A DNA stretch of 64,000 nucleotides from Mimachlamys varia. Its lineage: Eukaryota; Mollusca; Bivalvia; Pectinida; Pectinidae. Location of the stretch: NCBI GenBank assembly GCA_947623455.1, contig OX392545.1:24317001-24381000 (forward strand), written 5' to 3'. Below are positions 47,021-59,829 of the stretch, in pieces. The position numbers and the translations under genes are program-made. The first letter of the stretch is position 1, and each line of letters starts with the position of its first letter. The notes beneath the pieces are model-generated. The model was not told the DNA's origin, made no database searches, and was given only the letters and a program-made list of their open reading frames with translations.

Positions 47021-47327
47021 GTGAGATATGAAGATGGACGTTTTTTGAGTTTGCTTGTTAGTGTGTTTACTTGTTGTGATGACAATGATGACTCGGTTCT
47101 TATTATGAGGATTGATGCTTACTTGAATGTGACCAAGATTTACATGGTGGGTGTAGTCGATGAAGCAGAAGACGCTTACTCTCCCGGAACACATGGTCTG
47201 ATTCTCTTGTGCTTTTACGAGAGCCTCCATGTAAATATGTCCTTTGTTCCTATTTTGCCCCTAGTTAAATCGATTTTGAGTTCGGATTATGGTTTTGTTG
47301 ACGCTTTGGTATTCTCTGATTTTTTTT
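47021..47327 (-). repeat. Family A, full-length
   Basis: The most complete copy: from GATATGAAGATGGACG to GGTATTCTCTGATTTTTTTT. One long open frame runs through it in each direction (a 91-codon frame on the minus strand, a 166-codon frame on the plus strand that continues past the repeat). Confidence 0.9.
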
Positions 47328-47676
47328 CTTCCTTCTGCTTCCAGACAGGTCATTTGATTTTTGTATTCCTCTTAAACTTTGCAATAGTTCTCTCATACGT
47401 GCCATTTAGAATCTGTCCATCCCATGATTTAGTTGTGGTGTATGGTCTTACATGTAATGGCGGTAGATAAGCTTTTCCGTTGCTTCAATGTCTTTCTGGT
47501 GTTCTTAAAGACATGTACAAAATTTCCAATGATACACCCCGATACAAAAAATGTAAGGTTGCAGCGATTAAATTACTTGGTATAACACATTACATTTGCC
47601 AGTTTCTCTTATGAATAAACTAAATACTAAATGAGATTTCGATGGCGGTAAAATGTATGCGGTACGGCTTGCATAA

Positions 47677-47840
47677 CACTAGAAATACTTTGGACATTCT
47701 TTGGACACTAGAAATACGTTGTACATTCTTTGGACACTAGAAATACGTTGGACATTCTTTGGACACTAGAAATACGTTGTACATTCTTTGGACACTAGAA
47801 ACACTTTTGACATTCTTTGGACACTAGACATATTTTTGAT
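47677..47840. repeat. Minisatellite, 29-bp unit, ~5.5 copies
   Basis: The unit CACTAGAAATACGTTGTACA followed by TTCTTTGGA is repeated almost exactly, decaying at the last copy. Confidence 0.95.
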
Positions 47841-48016
47841 ACCCCTTTAGTCATTTCACGTTCCTATTGTAACATACAGGAATAATGTTTGGACGAATTG
47901 TTTCAATATCACTCTGACGGCTTGTTCGGCATATTGAGACACATTTCAGCGCTTTCGGTTCGAGACAATGATGGAATAGGTGTTTGTTTGTCATTGTTCG
48001 CACACAAACTTATCAA

Positions 48017-48080
48017 CATCGTCGGGAACCCACGGTACACTTCTCTGACGTTTGATGTGTACCGTGGGTTTCCGACGATG
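48017..48080. repeat. 24-bp near-perfect hairpin
   Basis: The left arm CATCGTCGGGAACCCACGGT followed by ACAC pairs with GTGT followed by ACCGTGGGTTTCCGACGATG, with one mismatch. The loop is 16 bp (48041-48056). The size is compatible with a microRNA-like precursor, but there is no independent evidence of expression. Confidence 0.85.
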
Positions 48081-48109
48081 ACTTATCAATTACTTTTAGT
48101 TTCCAAAAC

Positions 48110-49195
48110 AAGTTCATAATTTATTGTTAACACAAAACTTGTGCATCTCATCTCAAGTTCCGCTATATACATATACTGTATTTATATCACCGTGCACCTT
48201 TCAAAACAGTAAAATTGTCATGCATGTCATGTTCCGACCATAACACGGGCTATATTAACAAAATATGTCGTGTGGATCAACATAATGTACAAAGTCAGTG
48301 TTAGTGGGTTAATTAGGTGTCTTACATACAAGGTAGACGTCACACGCTCCGTCCTACCCACACCAACAGGTATACGTGTAAACACCGCCCTGTTCGAGAA
48401 CCGATACGTGTAGATAGATATCTCGATGTATCGATGTTTATCTCTAGAGTTACAGTTAATGACCTTAAGGTGTGTGTCCATTGATTTAGATGGCATCTTC
48501 TGTTAGAATGACAAGTTTATTAACCCAAAATTAGCAACACGTTCCAATTAAACCAGAGCTATATAAAATAGGGGTAGTGGACAAAGCATGGTTATCTTGC
48601 TTGTTCGTTTGGTGTAATGTTTTATTTCCGATTTTGCTACAAATTGTAACAAATATTTAAAAGTTAACTAATTGCAGTACTTGGACTTGATATCAATCTA
48701 TTAAAAGCTAAAATGTTTAATATTGAAAAATTGTTTTAAGAAATTTCATTTAATGAAACATATATTTCTGCAAAATTAAGCTGACAATTCACTAGTCCAA
48801 CAAAATAAAGTAAAAGTATAGTCAGTTTGATCAGTTTGAATCCCCAATGAAACTCGTTAAGAAAAGAGTAATTGCCCAGCGTAGAAAGCTAACACTACTT
48901 TACAGACAAGGTTACCTAATTACTTCACTGATTTACGAGGTTCACAGAGTGACAGGTCAGATCAACTTTAAATATAATTATCTGCTATTGTTTCCGAATT
49001 ATATTTAAATTATCCGTTGTCGAGCCAAGTTTGTCGCAGATTTCCGGTATTTACCCTATTGTGCTAGGTTTGTCTGTGTAATTCGGGTAGTCGGCATTCC
49101 CACGTGGTTCTTAACTTACTTTTTATTGTTTTCGTCAACAATACCGTAACACCTCCCCTATCCCCATCCCACGCTAAGCTCGTATAAACGAAAAA
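48110..49195. other. Intergenic, nothing recognised
   Basis: AT-rich. A minus-strand open frame at 48227-48496 has no family match. Confidence 0.4.
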
Positions 49196-49199
49196 CAAT

Positions 49200-49382
49200 T
49201 TTGGATAATACCAAAGCGTCAACAAAACCATAATATAAACTCAAATTCGATTTTACTAGAGGCAAAAAATGAACAAAGGAAAGATTAACATGGAGAACCT
49301 CGTAAAAGTGCAAGAGAATAAGACCAGGTGTTCCGGAAGACTAAGCGTCTTATGCTTCATCGACGACTGCTGCCATGTAAAA
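49200..49382 (+). repeat. Family A, 5' two-thirds
   Basis: Begins GATAATACCAAAGCGTCAAC and stops right after CTGCTGCCATGTAAAATC, near the internal inverted repeat. Its open frame (from 49269) runs into unrelated sequence. Confidence 0.88.
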
Positions 49383-50599
49383 TCAAACAACTGTTTAACG
49401 GTAAATGAGTCTAGAATACAAACGCTTATGAAGGCAATTGTCGAGAATCGGAGTGCTGCAACTTTGTCGAAAATAGCTGGACAGGCCATCGATATAGGCC
49501 CAGATTTAAGTATTGGGAGCAATGATAGTATAGGCCTATCGAAATCAATTTTGCATGAAATGAATCTTTTTTTTATATTAAACTTTTTTTAACCAAGACA
49601 GAACTGTTCGCAAAATCAATTTTGACTTAAATGACGATTTAAATAAATTTTTAAATCCCAGATTAGCACCGATTCTGTGACCGGAACAATGTCCGACACT
49701 CTATGTATAATTGAGTATGTTTATATAAAAGTGATTCAATATCGGTTACTTTTGCGTAAACATAGGGGGCATTCTCCTGTACTCCAGCTAATGTACAATG
49801 TATTAGTCATTGAAACCGGAAGTCGCTAGATAAATATACGTAGTAATATTCATTCGTTTTTTTCAGTCATGAAAGATATCAATGAAAATGTCGTCAAATA
49901 TTTATCTTACATTGAACACTCCCAGGTACACCTTAAATAAGCCATGATGTATATTTCTCGTCCCTACATACAGGAGGGCGTGAAAAGCCGATGCCTTAGA
50001 CTGCTCACCCTTTCGTCACATTGATCGAAACAACAGTAAAGTCATTGTTTGAAATAAATCGCTAATTTCACGGTTTGACTGTTTCATCGATTTCTGTCGG
50101 TAGAGTGAGTTGTGATGTACTATTAATGCTTTCATTCAGCATACCAACGCTGTGTGTTTCCGTCCAGACCTGTTATGTTATAAAGTAACGATGACCCTTC
50201 CATGACCTTGTCTAGACTTGACGTAAAGATACAAAATGTGGATGTTTGTTTTATGATTGCCCGGACATAGATTTACATAACTCGTGCATTTTGAATGCCG
50301 ATGAACGCAATATGGTCTCGAACAAATGTAACGCAAAACAAACTTCGCTTATGAAGAATTTGTATTCGTGGCTTTTATGTTTCTATGACTGCAATATAGT
50401 GAACAAGGAAAAGAAATCAAATTTACTGAATGTATGATTCAAACAAAACGCATTTTCATAAAGGATGATCGTTATGTCCCACATCCTTAACATAGCGTGT
50501 CCTGGAACGCAACAGACAAGGAACTAAGGTTTCCGGGACTGTATCGAAATAATATAATCTTTATTCATTTTACAACAATGATTGAAATAAGTTATATTA

Positions 50600-50792
50600 A
50601 TCACTCTTGTTGGCCCTGATGTTAGCGCGTGAGGGGTCTTATTGTGGGAGGAAACCGAAGCACCTGGAGAAAACCCACGTGGTTGGGCAAGTGACCCCAT
50701 ACCTTTCACGTCTGGTCTGGGAATCGTACTCCGGTCGCCTTGCTGAAAGGCAAGTGCGCTATCCACTGAACCCACCCGACCATCCAAAGTAT
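50600..50792 (-). mobile_element. tRNA-derived SINE of a second type
   Basis: On the minus strand: tRNA-like head GGTTCAGTGGATAGCGCACT and CCGGAGTACGATTCCCAGAC (A and B box regions), then Meta-type GGGTTTTCTCCAGGTGCTTC and GGTTTCCTCCCACAATAAGA. The tail is CATCAGGGCCAACAAGAGTG. The open frames across it are artefacts. Confidence 0.88.
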
Positions 50793-51684
50793 TGAGATAT
50801 AACATTACAACCCAAGCTGGGTCTGTTTAGTGTACTTCCGGTGATATTTCTAACGTCAGTTCCGGTGTATGTGGTGTATATCACACTTTCAACTGTTGTG
50901 TTTACTTAATCAATCCTGGTTCCACACGAAGTCACTGTATTTATAACAATGCCAACGTTTATTCTGACGCACACAAACGACCCTCAAGGCAATGTGTTCA
51001 TGTCACAATGAATTGTTTATTTGTGCGAGACAAGTTGTAACAAATATATTACGTAAATCTTGTTTAAATATTAAAGCTTATTTCAATCAGATACGGCTAG
51101 CCCGCCTGCTGGTCGTGTTGTTACTGACTTTAGGTGTGGCTCACTGTGTTATTAAAGGGACGGAATCACAGCACCGAACCGTAGTGTTTAAAATCGTAGA
51201 ATAAAAATCAGTAGGACGCTGTCGAATATGGAACTCCATATTTTAAGCACTTAACTTATACCTCAAGTAAAAAATGTCGAATAAACTTTAAAGTAATCCA
51301 AGACTTGTTGCAAGATAAAAATTATCGCGAATTCATTGCAAATCAACAAGTTTGGTCATACAAATACTAAGTTTGATATAAGGTGTTCGTTATGAGTAAA
51401 CATATACATATTTCTGTTAAAGGGACAGACACATGTTATCGTATCGTTTGTGATCAGGGCGTACCTACATGTATCAGATAACATCTTCTGTATAACAATA
51501 GAAGTGTTGAGTTTTGAAATAAGATAATTTACAAATGTATATGCTATCCTCCCTACCTGAATTACATATAATGTATCGTTAGGAACATCCGATCTGTTCT
51601 CGTCCTCGTATCTACATGTATCATATAAGGATATTTATGGACATGCCTCCGTGTGAACTGGATACGTGCATACTTCATGTGAGT

Positions 51685-52070
51685 CGGAGAGAGGAAATGT
51701 TGGTGTATGTGTGCTGAAGACAGGGTATGTTGGTGTATCTTGTGCCGAAAACAAGGTATGTTGGTGTATGTGTGCCGGAGACAGGATATGTTAGAGTAAT
51801 TTTGCCAGAGACATGGTATGTTGGTGTATGTTTGCCGGAGACAGGGTATGTTGGTGTATGTTTGCTGGAGACAGGGTATGTTGGGGTATGTCTGTGCCGG
51901 CGCGGGGTATGTTGGTGTGTGTTTGCTGGAGACACGGTATGCTGGTGTATGTCTGTGCCGGCGACAGGGTTTGTTGGTGTATGTGAGCCGGAGACAGGGT
52001 ATGTTGGTGTATGTCTGTGCCGGAGACAGGGTATGTTGGTGTATGTGAACCGGAGACAGGGTATATGATG
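51685..52070. repeat. Minisatellite, ~30-bp unit, ~12 copies
   Basis: The unit GCCGGAGACAGGGTATGTTG followed by GTGTATGTGT has occasional 2-3-nt additions. A 30-bp period keeps frames open on both strands, which explains the apparent 113- and 158-codon proteins. Confidence 0.95.
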
Positions 52071-52079
52071 GTGATCTGG

Positions 52080-55000
52080 TACCGACCTTATAGTACTACC
52101 ACAGTGAAATATTATACAAACTGAACCCGACAGAACATTCGGTCTTTTCACCTTATACTGACAACAGGTGAACCAATCGTTACTCTTAAATGTTGAGCGC
52201 CAAACAGGAAACTGCCTTTATTTAAGACGTTAGTGTGTCCACGGGTCTGTGGACAGAACCTGAAATATTCCTCACTAAGGTGAACGCTCACTTTTAAAGT
52301 CAAACATGAGGTACATGTATTGCCAAACAAGTCGCCAGGGTACATAAAGTAGAGAGAAGCGGGGAAAAATATTAAGATCTCGAATATATTACGATATCGG
52401 ACAATATGATACAACTGCCCTGCACGTAAGTCGTAAGAAATCGTAGGAGGCGAATGAATCTGGGATCTCATCTTTCTGAACAATTTGTTTCCTTCCTAAT
52501 GTATCCATTGACACCGCATCACTTTTGGACTTACCAGAGTCTCAATAAATGGTAGTTATCACTCCAGCTGGCTGGCCCATCCGTTGTCAGTATAATCAAA
52601 CCGGGAGGTGTGTTCTGTTGGGGCCTTCGGCAGTATACTTCAGTGTAGTAGCATTTTAAATCGGCAAAGGATCCGGACTATCGCAAGAAGGCTGACACCA
52701 AAGTACCGCAGCCTCTCAATATACATGCACTCAACACAGACACTCACATCTAATACACACCAGGAAGCCGTCCTTTAAGACCTATAATGTTTGACATGAC
52801 GTAAAATGAAATAAAACCGACCTATTCTTTGTATTTTAAAACTTAAAATCATATCATAGACTTTTACTCAATCGATGATGTTTAGCATTGAATTTTGTTT
52901 TGAAAATTGGTGAGAAATTATTTAAAGAATTTGCTTGCTGTTCCAAACAATTTATTTTGTTACCAATAAACTATTTTTAAATGAATTTAAAACAGCTGAC
53001 CTACTTACATGAATGTTTACCTGGTGTTAATTACGTTTTCAGTTCGATTGACTAATTATCCACTTGGGGTTATCTGGAGAAAGAAGTAAATTACCCACGA
53101 ATAATGTATACGTCACTGTCCATAACCACCATTATTGATGGGGGGCCGACTCTATAGGAAGATGGAGATTATTGCGTCTATTACTTGTACAAATGTACGT
53201 GTACCGGAAGTGTTGTATTAATCAATAACGTTTATATATATAATATTCTATCATAACTTCTCTATGAATTTGAAACATATTTCAAAGTTGTTTTATTCGA
53301 TCCTGAATATAAAAACAGGTCTTAGTTACTGTCACTCGAAGTTAAATTGCTACTGGTGTACCTGCATCGAAAATAATACGAACTTCACATGCCCAAGTAT
53401 CGTAGCTGAACTCAAACAAACACGCATATGATGCGCATGCGTCTATTACGCCATGAACGACGTAGTAGCTACAGGTATATGTTGATTCCCCTGGGCGAAA
53501 CTGTTGTAAGACAAAAGAGAACTAACCAATCAAAGGCCGTGTTAGGTATTTTGGAATTTTCCATTAACTGTCTGTCTACCTCTCGGCGCCAAGTAATACC
53601 ATATACTAATCCTATAATGTCAACAGGTGTCATATTGAAAAATTGCATTTTGTGTTTAGATTACATTTTTGTCATTTTCAATCTGTAATACGTTCAACGT
53701 AACGAACATTTCAGATATTAATGTTGTTTGTGATCAAGGCCCGGATTATTGGATTATATAAATTGTCAAAGGTGTATTGGTGTAATGGATGTAAAAGTAA
53801 ATTGCGATTCAGTGTTATTTTTATAAAATATAACGGTTATAACGGTTGACTGAACTACACAAAATCAGTTTCGATTGATATCCATCAACCGATTGAGCTT
53901 TGTATTGTAACGAAATATATATATCCTAGCAAAGTAAACACTGCAGCAAACTGTACCCCTGTTGTATGCATACGCTTTCTTGGTCATTAGTCTAATGAAG
54001 GTAACAGGGTACATATCGTACTAGTCATCGAAACGTCACATAAAACATATTTTGTTTGTGTTAGCCTTCGCATAAATCATACTTTCCAACCTGAAGAAAA
54101 TGTTTACAAAAAAAACCACTGCAACAATTTTTACCAAGCGGAAGTTAACTAGTTAAGGGGAGGTAACTGTGTATTGATAGTATGGAAACTTAAAGATGTC
54201 TTCCAGTAATACCCCCCATCTGCCGAATAAATCATACCACTTGTGTTGTTGGGAAGATTAATATGTAACCTGCAAAAAAAAACTAAAACAAACAGATAAA
54301 TTGGTTATAAAAGGCATATGTAGTGTGTCTGGAGTCTGTTATAACTCAGAATCGGCCTAGGTGGTGATATGAACAGAAATTACCTCAAAGTGTTTATTAC
54401 AATTTATGACCTGCCATATCTAACAAACACCTCCGCTCCACTACCGAGAAGTTCGTCTATCCAGCAAATGTTTCAAACATATCCATATATAGCATGCATG
54501 TATGTTTATATAGGACAGCAGTCTTGGGCGACCTTGTACGACCTTCTCCGGTTTCAATGTTACGAACAAAGAGCTTTCCCCCCAGACAAGATATCTGACA
54601 CACATGCCCTCGTCTTATATACCGATAACAAACTTGTCGTACTTCATACTCAGCTTTTTTACACATTACGTCAAAAGGTAGTTACGTGTAGGAAACGTTC
54701 TGCTTCTATTTAAAACCGAACCCAGACGGTTATAAGATACGTAATAAAAAGGAGATAGGTTGATATACATACTAAAGGAATAATATATGTTATGACATAA
54801 TGTGATATTTAATACATTTACACGGAGATAAACTGTCAGATTATAATCCTGTTTTAAACAGATAAACCGTGATACAATATATGTATTGCTTTATATTTGG
54901 TATCGATGTTGGTTTTATGATTAAGAAAACTCAGATGTAGATATATTATTTGTAAGCGTAGTGATTTTGATTACCGTTAGGTATATGATGTTATAAAATA

Positions 55001-56780
55001 CGGTATCTATCTTATACAGCTCTAGGGAAAATCAATTAAGAATTTATTTGTAATTATGTCGTTAATTGCTAAATACATTTTCCCGATGACATTTCATACA
55101 CCTGAACGTTCAGCACCTACTGTATATAACTGAAGTGAAACATTTCAGACAGCGACGACAATTCTGTCTTTATTCTGTCTATATTATAAAATGCTGACTT
55201 GGATATCGTCCAGCAGAAATAAAGGTAATTGCGATCACGTGATCACTGTTGTACTCTCTAACCCAAATAAGCTTGAAATGTAATTTAGTACGACCTCCTT
55301 CTACAACTCCAATACTATAAATGATACCGTTTTATCAGTTTAAAAGAGTTATGTATAAATATACCAAATAGTTGTGTTCGATAAAGAATAATGGCTGTAA
55401 CAGTATATTTGAAGAAGAACTACATGTATGAAGCACTGCATACAATTTAGTATATTCATTGTGTTGAAATAATAATAATACGTTTAAATTATACGCGTTT
55501 TAATTGTACATATTGATGCGTCTACCTTTACTATTTGAGATATAATTCTACAAAATTTGGCACCAGTCAAGATACAAAGACGTTTGAAAGAACAGTTTTT
55601 GTAGAAATGTTGAACATGAATTACCAGGCCGTTTTGAACCAGAAAACCAGTCATGGTTGTAAAAGTTGGCCGCGCCTCTTCTGAAATACTATCACATAAA
55701 GACATTATCCCAGTTTTAGTCCCTGCTGTCTGTACCATTATTAATTTAGTACTACCTAAGCTATTATGTACCAAGAAAAAATTTATGAATCACTTTGTGT
55801 ATTATACTGAAACATGATGATTTTCTCCCTCAGAGTTACCTCCCTTCTCTAAGTATTCTTCACTCAGTGTTTCTGTTCTCGTGAGCATTAACATGCATGG
55901 TTTTGTTGCAATTAAATTGAAAATTTTAGTTTAAAATCGAATATGAATTTTCCTAAAATTTTGTTAAATGCATCGTGAAAGGTTACTGAAATGGGAAAAC
56001 TTCTGGTGAAAGCATTTTTCAGTTTGATGGTACCGTTAACTTGTAGCGGGCGGAAGTTGTTGGACTCCAATACGTAATAACGGTAATGGCACTAACTATT
56101 TGATAAATATGAAGATGTACTGATTCGTGATTTCTGAAGTTGTGTCAGTTTTATATCTACAGAGATCCCGTAGTCATTGTTAAAGTTAAATATGCCTCGT
56201 TATGAATCTCCGCGATTTTAGATCTGAAGTAACGCCCACCTCTGTTACCTTACTCAATACCCTCGAGTCCAGGACCTTCTCACAAAAGTTCAGATTTAAC
56301 ATTCGTCCTCTCATCTATTAAAGTGAACCACCACAGGGTACATTTGTCAATGTTCTCTATTGCATATACACATTGAAATGGGTCATACTCGATTTAAACT
56401 TATAAAAAGATACGGTGCTCAGTTTGTTGAGCGGTCAAACGGAAGTTAAATGTCAAGTCCTTATTATACTGGTGTGTTGAGTTAATATTGACTTCAAGAC
56501 ACGTCTCGTGAGCAATCACAAAAGTTTTACGAAAAGTTAAGGTTTTGGTTTGTTGGGGGAGGGGTCAATGTCCTCGAAACAACTAAGTTAAATCAAGTCT
56601 TATTTAAAACCAACTTTAGAGAAAGTATTTCTCTTGAGATATACTTAGTGCATACAAGTTAGTAAAGGAACAACACATCACTTCCTTCGAATTTCCTGAT
56701 TCGGAAACGCACATCCGGTGGTGGTCAGTGAACCGTAAGTGCGTTTCTTATCGCATTCATTTTGACACCGGAGAAAGAAA
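52080..56780. other. Intergenic, no supported gene
   Basis: About 4.7 kb of AT-rich sequence. The open frames at 52148-52483, 53428-53688, 54369-54713 and 55484-55774 were inspected. None has a recognisable domain or paired splice sites. Confidence 0.4.
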
Positions 56781-56789
56781 TTATGTAAG

Positions 56790-57090
56790 TCTATACGTAT
56801 AAATGCTGCAAACTACTTGTGACGGTGTATCGATTTTACTTATCAGTATAGATACAGGTTTCTTCATGTACTCCGGTTTCCCCCCATAATAAGACGCCTC
56901 GAGCGCGCTTATCTCAGGGCCAGCAATAGTGATTAATAAAAGTCGGAAAACTTGTTTTATAATTGTTGTAAAATAAATAAAGCTTATTTTAATTATCTGT
57001 AAATGTATAAAAACTTATGGTGGCGGTGTATCAGTTTTAATGATCAGTATCGATACAGGTCCCTCCGTGTACTAGTGATATCCCGAGACA
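56790..57090. repeat. Diverged duplication, ~200 bp, plus SINE tail
   Basis: ACGGTGTATCGATTTTACTT ... ATAGATACAGGTTTCTTCAT at about 56821 is repeated as GCGGTGTATCAGTTTTAATG ... ATCGATACAGGTCCCTCCGT at about 57024. Between them lies a SINE fragment. Confidence 0.7.
56868..56940 (+). mobile_element. SINE fragment (3' part)
   Basis: ACTCCGGTTTCCCCCCATAA followed by TAAGACGCC and TCTCAGGGCCAGCAATAGTG matches the second half of the SINE at 50600-50792, in the opposite orientation. Confidence 0.8.
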
Positions 57091-57664
57091 GTAATATATA
57101 GTGTATAAATGTAGTTTGATACACTTATGTAACTGCTGTAATCTGTAAGATGACACGTGTGTTTTTAGCTGTTTTAATATCCATTTCATATTTTTGTAAA
57201 GCTGGTATTACTATAGCCTACACTTTCATATTACTATCAAAACTAATTTATCTTTATCTGAATTGGAAAGAAGCCAAGATTGGCCATATCTTTAAAATAT
57301 TTTCGCTGAAATTTTAACATATATATAAAGAGATTTAGGCGTCGCATGTAAGTTCATCACATACCATGAATACATTTTACAACATTATACAAAAACACGA
57401 TTTAAAATACAAGATATTCGTTTTGGCTTGCTTTTGGTATTCGATACGTCCTTGTCAAACTTACAAATACATGTAGTTAAGGAGGATATTGAAGTATGCA
57501 TTCACCATGCCCCCCCCCCCTTTTTTATTTTTTTTTATGTACATGTATTATACTTCTTGGTTAGGTTTTAATGGTATTCTATATTATTTATTCCATTGTT
57601 GTATATTTAGATTTGCTCTGCCATTTTCCATTGACACAATGCTAAGAGGCAGTTGCTGCCATTT

Positions 57665-57811
57665 AAGCATTGAACTGTTACCAGATGTAGTATGCAGTCG
57701 ATATGAATACAATTTCGGTGACAGATAAATAGAATGTCGCCCGTTATTTATCTGTCACCAAAATTGCATTCATATCGACTGTATACTACATCTGGTAACA
57801 GTTCAATGCTT
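57665..57811. repeat. Long hairpin, 66-bp arms, short loop
   Basis: The left arm begins AAGCATTGAACTGTTACCAG and the right arm ends with its complement. Only three differences in 66 bp, all transitions. The loop is about 14 bp (GAATGTCGCCCGTT region). No family member elsewhere in the window. Confidence 0.92.
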
Positions 57812-57911
57812 ATATTTACATTACGGATAATTTCAAAATATTCCCGTGTCTTTTTCTTCGGAATATAGTCGTAAAATATTCTCCCTTTTTCGTGTGTGTT
57901 TCTTTACTTGA

Positions 57912-58155
57912 AGAGCCTGACTTAAATCAACGTCATCTGAGCTATTGACTCAAAGTCATAGTACATGTTATCTGAGGCGGAGTGCAAAGCGTTGACGTAA
58001 CGTAGTCCAATATGGCGCCAGACATGACGTCATAATAGCCTGCTTTAAATCAGTGTCATCTAAGCGATTGATTCAAAGCCATTTTACATGTTATCTGAGG
58101 CGGAGTGCAAAGCTTTGATATAACGTAGTCCAACATGGCGTTAGAAATAACGTCA
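57912..58155. repeat. Tandem duplication, ~123 bp
   Basis: Both halves carry ACATGTTATCTGAGGCGGAG followed by TGCAAAGC and TAACGTAGTCCAA. Similarity is about 85% by eye. Confidence 0.9.
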
Positions 58156-58402
58156 TGTGATGTGGATTGCAAATTGTACATTGTAGTATACAGTGTGATA
58201 TACTACAATTTGGCTTACTAATGATATATAGGCGAATGCAACACAGAATGTAAATATAGGTCTATACCACCCAGTGCCTCAGACTATAACAGCAGTTGAT
58301 ATTATGACGTCATCAATCTCTATTATGACGTCATCAATTGCATTGTTGTCTACACCATAAAAGAAATAAAGTACAACAAATCAATCGAAATGTAAATATA
58401 TG

Positions 58403-58563
58403 TAATGAACATTTTAGCTAATATTGCTACAGTCCTACGTGTATAACACACATTTTTATTGCTGACAAACCTACATAAAGCCCTACCGGGCTTTATTTAT
58501 AGTTTGTCATCAATAGCAATGTGTGTTATAGGACTGTAACAACATTTGCTAAAATATTCATTG
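58403..58563. mobile_element. Palindromic MITE, copy 2
   Basis: Matches 8148-8306 in its right arm (CAATAGCAATGTGTGTTATA, GGACTGTAACAACATTTGCT). The centre is AAAGCCCTACCGGGCTTT. The ends are GAACATTTTAGC and GCTAAAATATTC. Confidence 0.85.
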
Positions 58564-59195
58564 TTTAAATATTTCTGTTCTACACTGTACGTGTGTTTTT
58601 CGGGTTCTGTTTTTTTTTTCTTGGCTTTCTGAATACGGTGTAAATTTGATGCAAACAGATCGGGGACTTTTTATTTTGTCGCTGTCCGAACGTTGATACC
58701 AAACTGCTTTTAACCGACCCTTCAAAAACCCTTGCAAGGTTTGCATACAATTTGCAGGTCCTCCAAGAATGAATGCCCGAAACGTTACATAAAAAAATAG
58801 ACAACCCGGTTGTTCGTCACAAATACAATTGTCCCTAGTCTGTTTCGATCGCAAAGATCAGTTGATTTTAGAGAGCGTTCAACTTTACAGTTCAAACCTG
58901 TCCAAGACTGTTGTTTCTTCTCTCTGTCTTAGTATCAGCTGGTATTTAAATGAAATATTGGCCATTTCTTAAACACACTTCGCAATTTACAGATACCGTA
59001 CTAACAATCTTGTCACAACGTCAGAACTGAGGCGATAACTGACACAGGAACCAGATACCGTACAAATCCGGACAGCTTTGTGTTGTCTTTTAATCTGGCT
59101 GATTGACAGTTGTAGGGTTTTAATGTCCATATCAGTACAATAGAGATTGGTAATCCAACACCGAGGCTGTTTGGGTCGGGGCACAATCAGGCGAG

Positions 59196-59310
59196 ATGTT
59201 AACACGACGCGGGACTCGTCCTACCCTCAATACCCCTAATACCGTACCTGTCGATTTAAACCTTGATGATCTTGTAAACAGATCGCCAGGTGTCAGGACC
59301 TTTCACGGTA
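59196..59310 (+). CDS. Possible first coding exon of an unknown gene
   Basis: From the ATG, the frame reads MLTRRGTRPTLNTPNTVPVD, followed by LNLDDLVNRSPGVRTFH, in sequence clearly richer in GC than the surroundings. A donor-like CACG-GTAATA follows at about 59308. The frame stays open to 59462. I do not recognise the protein and no second exon could be attached. Confidence 0.3.
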
Positions 59311-59472
59311 ATAACAAACTTAAACAGTCAGAATTAGCTTTCAGTAGAAATGTAGACACTTTTCCCAAAGGAAAATACCAATTTTATTTCATATTTGCAG
59401 TTGACAAAGTTACGAATAGCTATTTGCAATCCCTGGTTCACAAAATGTTGGACGGATATTAACCGCACTCAG

Positions 59473-59745
59473 GAGATCCTGACCCTACTTCTTGTTAAGC
59501 GTTTATTAGACCCTTATAACACAAATTAATAAGAGTTGATGTGATCACGATTGCTTTAGTTGTTTACCATATCCTGACCCCGCCGATTGTTTAGCCATTT
59601 TGAGATCCTGACCCCACTTCATGCTAAGCGTTCATTAGACCCTTATAACACAGATTAATAAGCGTTGATGTGATCACGATTGCTTTAGTTGTTAAACACA
59701 GATCCTGACCCCGCCGATTTTGAAGCATTAATAAGCGTTGATGAA
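59473..59745. repeat. Tandem duplication, ~129 bp, just over two copies
   Basis: AGATCCTGACCCTACTTC or AGATCCTGACCCCACTTC, then TTAGACCCTTATAACACA and TGATGTGATCACGATTGCTT, occur at 59473 and 59602. A third partial unit starts at about 59701. Confidence 0.93.
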
Positions 59746-59829
59746 ATCTCCGACGACACCTGCCATAGGTTGAAACTCGAGCATACGATCGATCGAGATG
59801 TGTCTCTGTACATGTAAAATAATCCAGGT

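Noticed and set aside
47677..47840. CRISPR-like regular repeats
   Set aside because: Units are contiguous with no unique spacers; the organism is a eukaryote. Same reasoning for 16780-17090 and 21415-21812.
51675..52151. Repetitive proteins on both strands (THTPTYPVSG type and its reverse)
   Set aside because: The 30-bp minisatellite period is a multiple of three, so all frames stay open; no signal peptide, promoter or splice context.
54369..54713. 114-codon open frame, plus strand
   Set aside because: Overlapped by an open frame on the other strand, no family match, no splice signals in phase.
55484..55774. 96-codon minus-strand frame with a donor-like AAAG-GTAGAC
   Set aside because: Peptide not recognisable, no partner exon, chance donor sites are frequent.
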